Assembly (NCBI RefSeq): GCF_030265065.1 | Contig: NC_080400.1 | Span: 52,561,001 to 52,625,000, forward strand | DNA length: 64,000 nucleotides | DNA from: Corythoichthys intestinalis | Taxonomy: Eukaryota > Chordata > Actinopteri > Syngnathiformes > Syngnathidae | Direction of reading: 5' to 3' | In this document: one piece after another, positions 46,101-56,683 of the stretch | How the letters are laid out: each line of letters starts with the position of its first letter | Numbering within the stretch: position 1 is the stretch's first letter | Position numbers and translations under genes: made by a program | Notes under the pieces: generated by a model | The model's database searches: none | Told to the model about the DNA's origin: nothing | The model's input: only the letters and a program-made list of their open reading frames with translations

Positions 46101-49100
46101 TTTGGAAACTGCTCGTGCTTTTATTTCCACTTCTGCATTTCCCAGTTCATGCGTCAGCTCTTTCAATGGTGACGTGAGTATGCCTTGTAAAGTGAATTAA
46201 AGGATCGCGAACATTCCTTACAATGCTCGGTGGAGGAATAGTTGTGTTGAATGTGTTTTTGTGTCAGGTTTCTTTTATCGTTCATACTCATAATTCCATA
46301 GTTGTTAGCTTGTTTTTTTTTTTTTATCGGCTACGACTGTTATCATTATATCAAAATAATGTAAGTGCGCAGTTAAAGAGCATATGACACGAGAAAAAAA
46401 GTCTTAAATGGCATTATTATGTGAATTAGAATCATATTTTGAGACGATTCGACTATATACAACAATTTAGAAAAGCACAGATGACGAGAAATTAGTCTTT
46501 TAATCTGCCGGTTAGCCACGCCTACCATTATAGGGCTTTAGCGTCCCCAACAGGTGGATGACGTCAGCGGTAGACTGGGCTCATCGGTTTTACTATTCAG
46601 CCCATTGAAGGGGAACTATTCACAATGAGGAAAACGCGACGAAGAGAGCGGCAAAATGTCATTGTTTCTGTCTCTTTACTTCAATATTTTTACAGGATAT
46701 TCTTTTTATCCAAGTATTTTCCTCAATTGCTAAATAAATGGCATGGTCATGACAAATAACAGTCTTGTGCTGAATGGAATATGAAATAATAAAAATGCAT
46801 TTATTCAGGACGACATGGCAAAATTACTCCATAATGGTCAAAAATATCGACTTCACCTTTACTGTCGCACCTCCCGAACGATATTTTATGACACCTAAAT
46901 CGGACATATGTCATTTCCCTTCCCCGGCTTCGGAGAATGTAAACAAACCAGAAGCCGTGACAGCTAGCCGACATGCTAACCCGAACCGAGTGATGTTTCA
47001 AAGTCTTCGAAGTGGAAAATCACACATAACTATCCTGGATTATTTGACATGACGACCCGGTTGTCGATTGTCTTAGTGGATCGGCAAACCGCCCGGCGGA
47101 GAGCAATTTACAGTTCGTTCCCCGGAGGTGGGTGGCTGGATTTGTTGTGCAACTAACGTGCTGCTGCTAATGAGCATTAGGAGAGCTTTTTACATGCCTA
47201 TCAATGATCAAACGTAAGTAGTCCTTCATTTAAAGGAAGTTTGTAGTGTTTACTTTGTAATCGCTGTATTCGTATTTGACATAATACAAAACAAGATGTT
47301 TACTCACTTCCTCGTAAATCCAATGGTCCCACAGTAAATATCCACGGTGAATGGGAAGCTTTTGAAACTCCAAAAAGGCGCATACGCCTTTCCCTCATAC
47401 AGAATGATTTTTCTACAGCCGTTTGGCTGGCGTGATGCGAAAAATAAACGTATTAATCCGCAAAATCAGCTGAATCCTTCGTCCTCATACACAACAGTAC
47501 ACTGTAGCATGAAGAGGACGTCTTCTACCGTACATGTCACAGCGCCCTCCTCCTCAATGCAAGACCGAAGCCGGAAGTCACTCATTTTCATGGCGCGGGA
47601 TTCAAAAAACTAAATAAAAATAGCGATCGCTTCCACACACATCCAAGCGGCCCATATCATTCAGGGGCATAAAATACCGCGTGTATTATGAAATAAACAT
47701 GCTTTTTCGTGTCACAGGCACTTTAAAATGTATAGTGGTTTGAAGGGAGATAGTGTACAAATGTTCACTGCACGTTTATAGTTAAAATAATGTGGTTTAA
47801 TGTTTCATAAGATGAACACATTAAGAGGTCTGTGAATGTTGACTATGTGTATTTATGCTTTTCACCAGATACTAAATGTATGTACATGTATGCACATGAG
47901 CCCAAAAAAACGTATTTGATTGCAGTAACCTTATTCCAAGTCGTTTTTTTTTTTACACAACAGCTTAAAGTAACTATTAAGTTACCGGTACGTAGTTAAA
48001 TGAAAAATGCCTAAATGATTCAAGTAAGACTTAAAAAACTGCTTGAACAAGTTAAGCAATTACCATTCAACCGTTGTACTTTAAAATGTTTGACCACCTT
48101 TTGTTTTCTCACAACTGGACTATTAATTTTGAATATTTGTTGTGATGTTGTTAATGTCCTGGATGAATGGCAGACCCTAGTAGAGAACATAGCTGGCAAT
48201 AGTACCCTACTATTACACTTGGAAGAGTTTACAGAGGGTCTTTGCATCGCTTTAGTAAGCATAGCAGTCAGGCTCACTAGTATGTTTTTTTCTTCTTCTT
48301 TGATGGCAGTTTACCCCTCACTACCACCACCCACTGGGTTAATGGTTTAGAACAAGCTTTTTATGACTTCTATTATTCAACCGAAAACACTCCAGCTATT
48401 AACAGAAAACGCTACTTACAGTCGTGGTGTCGCTTTACCCACAGGTCATTGCGCCTTTTTTTTTCTGACACGTGTACTTAAACTGGGTGTGGCTGATTAA
48501 CTCTGGTAGTACATTTAACTCTGCCAGGGGTGTCTGTGTTTAACTCACTTAATTGACACGGCGCCAAGAGCAATCCTAACACTGCTAGTGTTAAAAAACA
48601 AAAAACAAGAATCAACACCAATCAACTCAGACATAATTTACACCCAAAAATCAATTCCACAGATTTTGCTGTGTACGGCAACCTTAGAGGGACAAATGCA
48701 AAGGCGGATAGTAACGCGTTACATGTACTTCATCACATTTACTTCTAAGAGTAGTTTTCCTAAACTATACTTTTTACTTTTATTTTTTTATTTTTATGTT
48801 TTTTTTTTTTTTTGAAGAAAAAACACTACTCTTACTTCGTTACTTTGGTCTACACAAGAGTCGTTGAATTTTTCTTCTGTAGTCTACATATTAGATTTTT
48901 TTTTTTTTTGGGCCAGTGATGCCAAGTAGCTCTATCAGCTGTAGTAGTAGCAAGGAACTCTACCGATTTCACCAATGAGACAATAATCACATGACTCCAT
49001 TATACCAATCAGACGCAAGCTTGCCCTTCTATCTTCACGCCAGCCTGTTCAATCATGTGGTGTTTTTAAAGCACCGTAAAAAATGAAGTATTTGATACAG

Positions 49101-50895
49101 AGCGCTGCCCTCAACATGACTCGAAAGCACAGATTTTAGCCTTTCTCCCTGTTTTTTATTTGGCACCAATTCACCACAGAAAACCGGAGGTATTATCCTT
49201 TTAATTTCAAAATAGTAATTATGAAGGAACTTCCCTATTCAAACTAGGAACTATTTTCCGAGAGGGCACTAATGCTGTTTGGATGAATAGTGCTTCATTT
49301 GTGTACTGTATTGGCCTGAATATAAGACGGCCCTGATTATAAGACGACCCCTTCTTTTTCAAGCCTCAAGTTTGAAAAATACTTTTTGAACACCAAATTA
49401 ATTTTTATACAGAAAATAATTACAGTACATCTGAAACAAATGATCATAACAATATATTTGAGAGAAAAAACATGTTATTTTGCCTCATTCATATCTTAAC
49501 ATCTAAACATTTAAATATGTACACTAGAGTGCAATCACATTCGTAAATGAATGGCTTCTGGTTTTTGAAATGTAAATAGAGATATTGTGATAAAACAACA
49601 AAATTGCAATAACTGCATGAACCATCAAAGTGAACTGTAACTGTAACTGAATAAGGAAAAACATTGCAATAAAATAATGCAAACTGGTTAAACTTGAGAG
49701 TAGCTAAGATCTGTCATGACAGAACATCGCTTCAATGATATTTGGCGCCATCTAACGTCGTGGATGGGTATAACGTCTAGACCGCGAATATAAGACGACC
49801 CTCACTTTTTCAGTCTTATTTCAATGCAAAAAAACACCGTCTTATATTCGGGCCAATACGGTAATGTTTTTTTTCTCTCGTCAAAATTCAATGACCTTTT
49901 TTCTTTGGCTTGATGTGGTTATGTAATGGGTTATTGTACAGTGCCATCATAACAACAATTCATATACATAATTTTGTGCTCAGAAAAAAATTCCACTGTT
50001 TAAAAAAAAATCCAACAAAAATATAAGTAGTTATAATGTTACTCATTACTTGAGTATTCTTTTCAAGAAATACTTTACTTGTACTTGAGTACATTTTTTG
50101 GACGACTACTTTCACTTGAGTAATATTATTTTGAAGAGACGCTACTCTTACTTGAGTAAATTTTTTTGGGCTATACTTCATGTGCGCTGTATTTTGTGGG
50201 TCAACTGTTGTTGTTTTTGTTTGGGGGGGGGGGGGCAAGAGGGGGGCGCCAAAGCGTCTTGTCGCCCAGGGCACCATGTAAACTAGGAACGCCACTGTTT
50301 AAAGAGCGCTTTACGTAAGAGAGCAGTAGTTTGGACACCACTGTTTATAAGATTTTTAAAAAGTAGCACACAAACCTTTGAGCGCATCCTCGTGGGTGAA
50401 CTCTTCCGTGGTCCGCACACCTTGCTCCCCGCTCGGCGGGATGCAGAGTTGGGTCCCACGGGGGAATCGGCTGCAGTTGAACATCTCGGGCCACGGGAAG
50501 CCGAAAGCGCTCATGACGGGAACGCAGTGGTCGCGCACGGCCTCGCACAGACTCCTGCACGGGTTAACTGGCGCGCCGTAGTCCGGCACGCAAACTGGGG
50601 CGAACAAAGAGCACAAAAACTTCTTAGTGTCCCGGTGACACAGCTTGGAGACGAGCGGCAGCCAGGCGGCAGACTGTTGCTGGGCCTCCCGCAGAGAGTC
50701 GTGCCCCAGCAGATTGGGCAGCCGCATGTGACGGTAGCCGATGCCGTGACATAGAGACAGGGTGGTCGGTACGGGCTTGCACACCGAGCGGAAAGACGAG
50801 CTGTAGACGAGCGAAGGTGGTCCCAGGTGGACGGGAACCGGAGCATCTGACGCCAGAGACCCTGCGAGCGTCAAAACAAACAAGAGCGCTCGCAT
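40125..50895 (-). CDS. szl: Secreted Frizzled-related protein, sizzled type
   Basis: A secreted 329-aa protein. Sizzled-type sFRPs inhibit Tolloid/BMP1 proteases and so stabilise Chordin during dorsoventral patterning. Exons: 50895-50376, 40713-40633 and 40513-40125; GT-AG, each junction after codon position 1. There is a signal peptide (1-16), then a Frizzled domain with all ten cysteines (39, 49, 86, 95, 102, 113, 117, 124, 141, 151) and the MRLPNLLGH and [11 protein letters not shown] motifs. Exon 2 opens the netrin-like domain (CDAC...NFC). Exon 3 carries its remainder with [23 protein letters not shown] and ends KQPCPEL. Intron 1 is 9.7 kb, nearly all transposon. The start at 50895 is chosen for its signal peptide. 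It might be another sFRP paralogue; sizzled fits best from memory. Confidence 0.9.
40942..42186 (+). mobile_element. hAT element with transposase remnant
   Basis: Ends TAAGGATGCAACAATACTCG and TATCGTTGCATCCCTA are inverted partners. Flanks ATCTATAG (40934-40941) and ATCGATAG (42187-42194) match at 7 of 8. Within it, the + strand frame 41731-41973 contains [13 protein letters not shown] and [14 protein letters not shown], recognisable as the catalytic-fold region (DNAANI...CFAHxLN) of ZBED/hAT transposases. The rest of the transposase is gone. It lies in intron 1 of the sizzled-like gene. Confidence 0.85.
42385..45686 (-). mobile_element. Tc1 element with broken transposase, carrying a piggyBac-like insert
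   Basis: TA flanks (42383-42384 and 45687-45688) border long inverted ends, CAGTGGAGAAAATATTTTAA and TTTTCTTCACTG. The transposase reads on the minus strand from ATG 45319 ([20 protein letters not shown]) through an HTH region (44949-45170) to 44435. There [12 protein letters not shown] and [19 protein letters not shown] keep the second and third catalytic regions. Several frame shifts disable it. The left inverted repeat is split by piggyBac-like copy 3 (42579-44351); without it the element is about 1.53 kb. Confidence 0.9.
42579..44351 (+). mobile_element. piggyBac-like element, copy 3, inside a Tc1 end
   Basis: It starts AGTGCCTATGACAGC and ends CTGTCACAGGCACT. TTAA follows on the right (44352-44355), and the left target reads GTAA (one change). 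It is 1,773 bp. Its interior is more GC-rich (about 43060-43480) than in other copies, and the MEYEIIK frame is disrupted. It interrupts the left inverted repeat of a Tc1, so it inserted later. Confidence 0.85.
45840..45998 (-). repeat. Right-end fragment of a hAT with CGATA repeats
   Basis: The sequence is rich in TATCGATAATCG and ATCGTATCATATCGTGAGG, ending in GGTTCGCACCCCTA. It is the reverse-oriented terminus related to the left end at 35197 (TAGGAGTGGGAACCTC...CACGATACGATA). The partner end was not found. Confidence 0.5.
46377..47722 (-). mobile_element. piggyBac-like element, copy 4 (reversed)
   Basis: Perfect TTAA flanks (46373-46376 and 47723-47726) border a 1,346-bp element in reverse orientation to the other copies: it starts AGAGCATATGACACGAG and ends CGTGTCACAGGCACT. 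It has only one unit of the duplicated segment seen in copies 1 and 2. The MEYEIIK... frame is intact and longest here (46774-47052, + strand). It lies in intron 1 of the sizzled-like gene. Confidence 0.88.
47727..48680. other. Unassigned part of intron 1 of the sizzled-like gene
   Basis: No element ends were recognised. One + strand frame (48015-48350, 111 aa) has two hydrophobic stretches and an NST sequon, but there is no recognisable family and no splice context. It is most likely chance or a decayed repeat. Confidence 0.35.
48680..50300. mobile_element. Degenerate hAT-like element, with a MITE inside
   Basis: Subterminal repeats of ACTTGAGTA/TACTCAAGT type (50040-50165) and GTAACGCGTTACATGTACT (48710) are typical of one teleost hAT group. 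The middle (48950-49305 and 49865-49990) aligns with 57690-58160, giving a second copy in this window. MITE copy 2 (49306-49861) splits it. The right side at 50200-50300 ends GGAACGCCACTG, possibly from another element. Exact ends were not fixed. Confidence 0.55.
49306..49861. mobile_element. Palindrome-ended MITE (CCGTATTGGCC...), copy 2, reversed
   Basis: The MITE is flanked by TA (49304-49305 and 49862-49863), with left end CTGTATTGGCCTGAATATAA and right end CGGGCCAATACGG. It is 556 bp and aligns in reverse to 11737-12313 over its whole length. It is inserted into a hAT-like element whose uninterrupted homologue lies at about 57690-58160. Confidence 0.85.
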
Positions 50896-51790
50896 GGTGG
50901 TTGTTTTTGTCCCAGTACCAACTAGAGTTGTCTTCCACCGTGGCGCTGGCTGTCTCTCTTTTGCTTGCCCCCTCCCCTCGGTGGCGTAAATAATGGCGAA
51001 GGTGTGGAGGAGTGGGTGTGGGTGTATCATCAGCCCGCCCCATAGGTGACCCGAGCCTGGGCGCCTGCAAACTACCAAACAACCCCCCCCCAAAAAAAAG
51101 TAATAATAATATTAACAATGGGTTTAATTGACTACCTATCTTTGGAAATTTAGGCTCTAATCCAAAACATTTCATGATGTTGCAAAGATAATTGCACAAA
51201 TTTACTTCAAATGAATATTTATTGAAAGCTTTTATTATGCATTACTGTAGTTATCACTGTAATCAATTAACTATCTATAAGGGGGTAATCCTTAGTTCAC
51301 CACACTTCACTTCTTACAGTTTAATTAACGTTAGCAGTTCAAAACATAAGGGAGGATATTCCTCTCAACGCAGCTTCCTCCTCGAGTTCGAGAAATTCAC
51401 ACAGATTAATGTTATGCTAACTCTGATGCAGGTCGGATTTTCAGTAGCAAAATTAGTGGTGTGTTCCCCACCTCCACAGCATTGACGTCGTTTTACATTA
51501 CTTACAATGGCTGCTGCTGGCGGGAAAAAACTTGTAATATCCCTAGTCTTCGAAAGGGCGGAGAAGGCAGCATGTTGTATTTCTGTTGAGCTGTGAATGC
51601 TTGTGTGTGGGTGGGTGGGGGGAGGGGGGGTCAAGTCATCATCCAATCAAACGTGCAGTTGAGGGGGAAAAATGGACTGGCACATTCAGTAAGTGAAAAG
51701 GGGTCAATGTAAGTCTGAACATAATGAAAGTTCTGTAATTCGCTTAATAATGGTCGGGCCAATTCTATCCTTACAACATATAGGAAGACA
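50896..51790. promoter_or_regulatory. Upstream region of the sizzled-like gene
   Basis: The first 150 bp upstream of the start codon (50896-51050) is GC-richer than its surroundings and should hold the 5' untranslated region and promoter. No TATA box is obvious. Further out the sequence is AT-rich with G/C homopolymer runs (51600-51630) and no recognised exon. Confidence 0.35.
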
Positions 51791-51797
51791 ATCTAAC

Positions 51798-51960
51798 TTG
51801 AGGGTCCCCGACCTTTTTTGCACCACGGACCGGTGTGATTTGGGTCTTTTTTTGGTCTTTTTTTTTTTACGGACCGGTGTTCTGTCAAATTTTGCACCCT
51901 TATAAAATTTTGCTCCCAAAGCTCTTGTGGCGGCGAAAAAAAGCCCTCTTTTATATTCAG
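51798..51960. repeat. Left end of a GGGTCCCCGACC-type hAT repeat
   Basis: GAGGGTCCCCGACCTTTTTT followed by GCACCACGGACCGGTG is a common teleost hAT terminus. The corresponding right end was not found in the following 1 kb, so the element is partial. Confidence 0.45.
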
Positions 51961-53639
51961 TTGGACTCTCAATGTTATCCAAAGGTGCTAAAAAAACTAT
52001 TTACATCATAAACATACACATGCAACACAAAAATTGCGTAAATTAATGCTTAACGACACGGTGAAGTCGGTATGTGAGAGCTGCGTGTTGTGTGCAGCTA
52101 ACAAGGCAAACGTAAGTTATTATTCCTTTCTTTAAAGCAAGTTTGTAGTGTTTACTTTGGAATCGCTGCATTTGCGGCCATTTTTAACGTTACGCGCATG
52201 GAAAATTTGTCAGAAAACCGGCAATTTGTGAAAGAAAAATACAGCAAATATAAAATAACATTTGTTTTTAGCGCCGTTGTGTTAAGTGCAGGGAAAAAAA
52301 TAACTCACCCGCTGAATCAGTGGGAGGCCTAAACTTGTTTCGTTGAGACGAGATGGTCCCATCAAAGTGTGATGGGAGAGTGAGAGAAGCCCGCTTCACA
52401 AAGATACGATGCTGGAAATTGTAGCACGGTTTTCAATGCTCTACTAGCGATGTCAGGATATTCCGGAATGACTTTAATCCAGAACCTCGGTAGAGTTTTT
52501 GTCTCAAATGTACGTTTAAGGTCGCCGTCATTTGTGATCTCTACAAATTGATCCTCCTATTGCACAGACATACTCGAATCACTCGGTTTATTCACAAATG
52601 GGTCACGAATCCACTCCTTCGCACTTCATGGGTCTTTGGGTGATTGGGAAGTAGTGTAGATTGTTTTCTTCGAGGTTTTAGGCTCATCTTCTGGCTGGTC
52701 AGGTGCCCTTTTCCTCGTGAAAAATCTGTCCAAAGACGTGTTTTTCAGTCATTCTAGTGTGGGGGCTAATTATTTCCGGGAACAAATGTGATGCACCTGC
52801 CCTACATCAGACATTATTATCGAGGACAAGCGCAAATAGATATACAAAATAAGATGTACTGCTAGCAATCAGTGGATTTCTATGTAGACATTCCACCCTG
52901 TAGTATTATATCTAGAGTAGACAGGGATACTGGTGTGTTAAGGGGCACAGGCCAAAGTTAATTTGGTGGGGACAATTTCAGGGGTCAATTTCAGCATCCT
53001 GAAAAGTTGGTAGTGTTATCTCCCTACCGTCCCGAATATGCAAACCAACGCTCTTGCTTGGAATCCCACCTCACAGTTGTTGTTTTTTTCATGTTGCAAA
53101 AGTTTTTTATGAAAAGAATCAAGCTTAACAGTATAAGTTTAAAAAAATATTCTCATTTACAGTAAAGAAACATTAAAACAACATTAGCACAGCACTTTAC
53201 ATGTGAAATGCTTGTCAGCTGATGATAGTTGCGTACATGCTTTGCTGTCATTCTTCTCAGCCTCGGGGTAGTAAAAGACCTTTCATTTTAGTCCAATTAG
53301 GCTGCAACGCATGCACCAACAAGCCTTATCCAGCTCATTTCCTCTTCATCTTCACTAGTTTTGTAGCCCGGAGGAAGCTCTCAAAAACTAACTTTGTTCA
53401 CGTTGTTGTTGTTATTGTTTCTCATCCTGAGGGAGGACACAAAGTATAGTTGGACCTCCTCCGTTATATATAGACGGATCAGAATTAAATTTGTTAAGTA
53501 TATTATAGGGATGTGTACGCATTGATTATGCATTGATCCACAGACTCAAATTTGTGAATTTTTATCCCAGGGCTGATTAATTATATTACTTACTTGCTGA
53601 ATTAAAATTGTCGCTGTTATTTGAGGACAAATATAGGAG
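51961..53639. other. Intergenic DNA, nothing recognised
   Basis: Mixed-composition sequence without recognisable exons. Parts near 52070-52330 may be the interior of the preceding repeat: an AACGTAAGTTATT segment there is similar to piggyBac-like copy 4 around 47200-47270. Open frames are short and without family features. Confidence 0.35.
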
Positions 53640-54292
53640 AGAGAGACCGATTATCAGCCCGGCCAATTATTGGCACCAATATTTGGACATTTGATTTATA
53701 TCGGCATCGGCCTTTATCCAAATCCGTCTGGGCCGATATGAAAGTCCATTTATAACTGGGTTATTTCGGCTCAGATGCAGCTGTGCCTCTCTCTCCTGCC
53801 TGCTGTTTCCTGCACTAGTATTTACCTCCTCCTCTGATTGGTTAAATGGTAACTACTGATTGATCTGACACATTTCTGTGCAAATTTTAACTTTGTATAC
53901 GATTACCTTATAAAATCTCTGGAAGCAAGTTTTTATTTGCATTTACTAGAGATTATGCTGAGCCTGAGAACTCCCTGTATTCTTGTTGTATTGCCTTTTG
54001 TGTGGAAAAAAATTTAGAGAGCTATTTATTTAACCTTTTACCTAACTTTCGAAGCGACGTTTCTGAGTCTAGGAAATTCAGGCATTTCTGGAGGTTTTTT
54101 TTTTCATTTGTGTGATTTAATAAACATGCTTTTGGCATTTCAATAAAGTTCAGTGTTTGCATTATTCATTTTTTACGCCAATTATTACACTTTTCGTGCA
54201 AATGAATATCGGCACCAAAAATTGGTTATCGGCCCCTCTTAATACCAATAACCAGTATCGATCCTGAAAAATCCATATCGGCCGATGTCTAA
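53640..54292. mobile_element. hAT-type element with ATCGGCCGAT subterminal repeats
   Basis: The left part has GAGAGACCGATTATCAGCCC and CGGCATCGGCC; the right end has CCATATCGGCCGATGTCTA. This is the usual form of a non-autonomous teleost hAT of about 650 bp. Target duplication is unclear because a Tc1 is inserted at its right border. Confidence 0.6.
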
Positions 54293-54294
54293 TA

Positions 54295-55783
54295 CAGTCA
54301 TGTGAAAAAATTAGGACACGCCATTAAATATTTAGTTCTGTGTTAAGAAATGTTCACATATCAATGTCTGATCTTGTTTTTCTTTATTTCTGGAAAAGAA
54401 AGTGTTTTAATTGCAGGTAAACAAGGAAACTTAACATAGTTTTACTCATTAAACCAAATATATCAACAAAAATGCATATTCTAACTGAGGAAAAAGTTAG
54501 GGCACCCTACCACCTAATAGCTAGTGTTACCCCCTTTGGCTGAAATAACGAGAGTGAGACACTTTTTCTAGCCATCTAGCAGTCTTTGACATCGGTCTGA
54601 AGAAAGTTGCCCCACTCCTCAACACAGAATACTTTCAACAGTGAGATGTCTGAGGGTTTTCGTGCATGTACAGCCCGTTTCAACTCAGCCCACAGCATCT
54701 CAATGGGATTAAGATCTGGGATTTGACTGGGCCATTGCAGGACTCTCCAACTCTTTCTTCCTTTTCAGCCAGTCCTTGGTGGATTTACTGATATGCTTTG
54801 GGTCATTGTCATGTTGCAGGGTCCAGTTTCGCTTCAGCTTTAATTTTTTCACAGATGAGCTCACATGTTCCTAAAGCACCCTCTTATACACGATAGAATT
54901 CATGGTGGATTCTATGATGGTGAGCTGGCTAGGTCCTGCTGCTGCAAAGCATCCCCAAACCATGACACTTCCACCTCCATGCTTCACAGTTGGTATGAGG
55001 TTCTTCAATTTTAGACTCCTCCGTCCAAAGAACATTATTCCACAAGTCCTGGTCTTTGTCTACATTCACTCTGGCAAGCTTCAGTCTGGCCTTCATGTTC
55101 TTCATGGAGAGCAAAGGTTTCCTCCTTGCACACCTCCCATGAAGGTTAACTTGTGAAGTCTCTTTCTGATTGTAGAGGATTGCACTTTCACATCTCTCGG
55201 GGTGAACTTGCTTGGACCGCCAGACATGGGCATGTTGGCAGTTGTTTTGAATGTTCTCAACTTGTAGACTAATTTCCAGACTGTGGAATGCCTGATTTTA
55301 TATTCTTTATAGAGATTTTTTGAAATCCCTTATCAGACTCATAAGCGTCTACAATCTTCTTTCTGAAGGCCTCAGACAGCTCCTTTCATCTCACCATGGT
55401 GTTTTCTCTCACTTCAACAGTCAGGGGCACACCAACCAAAATGTGAGGTTTAAATAAGGCAAGCCTCCTTCAAAACACTCCGTAATTATGTTTTAATCAT
55501 GCGCACCTGATGTGATACACTTGTGTGTGATTTTAGCCATTTTAAGTAGGATTGAATGTGGGGTTGTCCCAATTGATTCCTCAACAGAAATTGCATTTAT
55601 TTAAAATTACATTTCACAGAAAGTTATATATATATATTAAAAAAACCAATCAGTTTTAATTTTTTTATCCCTATTGGTTGAATCTCTCAAAATTGCTAAA
55701 ATTTATATTAAATATCCATATGACCAAATATGATAGAAAACACACAGGCTTCCTTGGGGTGTCCTATTTTTTTCACATGACTG
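54295..55783 (-). mobile_element. Tc1 element with decayed transposase
   Basis: TA flanks (54293-54294 and 55784-55785) border ends CAGTCATGTGAAAAAATTAG and TATTTTTTTCACATGACTG. Transposase sequence reads on the minus strand across about 55400-54520: a start region complementary to CTCACCATGGTGTTTTC, then the piece VDKDQDLWNNVLWTEESKIE (54929-55114) with the first-acid region. No long frame survives. At 1,489 bp it is close to full length. Confidence 0.85.
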
Positions 55784-55785
55784 TA

Positions 55786-56683
55786 TATAGCAACTTTCGA
55801 ACGTTGATGTGATTTTTTTGTGTGTGCCTGGCAGACAGGCAGTTGCCGATGGCCCCGGCCAATGAAGAGGCCACAGAGGGCTGTCAAAATATTCCATAGA
55901 AACGACAAGAATTGCCCATTTCAAATGAAACACCTAAATCAAATTTAAGAGTTGTATAATAATGATGGATGATTTTCAGAGTGTAATTTTATTTCATGCT
56001 ATTTATTCATAGTGTAAAATGCTTTTCTATTAAGATGTTTCTTCCAACTTTATTTTTCTTTTGATGTGACCTTATTCATTTACTTATTTATTGTACATTT
56101 ATGTGTGCAAAAAAACAAAAATTTGCAGTGTGCACAGGTGGGGTGGGGGCCCAAGAGACTACAGCAATGCCACTGTCAGGGCTGAGTCATTACATTAATT
56201 GCGAACATAAAATTCTTACTCTTCCAATATTTGTGGACTGATCATAATGAAATTAGGCAAATGTATCCTAGATATGTATATACATCGATCCTCAGAGACT
56301 GATTAATTAAATTAATTTACTGCAGACTTATTGTTACCTGTAGATTCCGAGTTAACCAGTAGAGATTGCAAGGCGGTCTTAGTTAATTTTGTTTTTGCAT
56401 GGCTTTTATTTGGAAAACTTTTAACTTCAAGTTGCCATGAGAGAAAATACTACTTCTTTTGTACACATGTAACTGTAAAACACTTAAAAAAGGATAAAAA
56501 TATAGAGTACTGTGTCACATATTTATTATTTACATGATCTACATAAACTAAATGTACCACCAAAAAAAGTAAGACATCAAAAGTTGTCTCTGATTCTGCT
56601 TAGATTAAAAAAAAAATGTGGATGTGAATTCAGTAAAGTAAGATAACCTAAATACTTTGGTTCGACTGTGAAGAAGTATACTA
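55786..56683. other. Intergenic DNA 3' of the unidentified gene
   Basis: AT-rich sequence without recognisable exon or element end. It should include the 3' untranslated region of the minus-strand gene whose stop codon is at 56684. Confidence 0.35.

Noticed and set aside
48015-48350. 111-residue + strand frame with hydrophobic segments
   Set aside because: No family motif, no splice context, AT-rich intronic setting and no second copy; a chance frame is the simplest reading.
50356-51093. Longer N-terminus for the sizzled-like protein starting at 51093
   Set aside because: The extra 66 residues resemble translated 5' UTR; the signal peptide begins exactly at the ATG at 50895.
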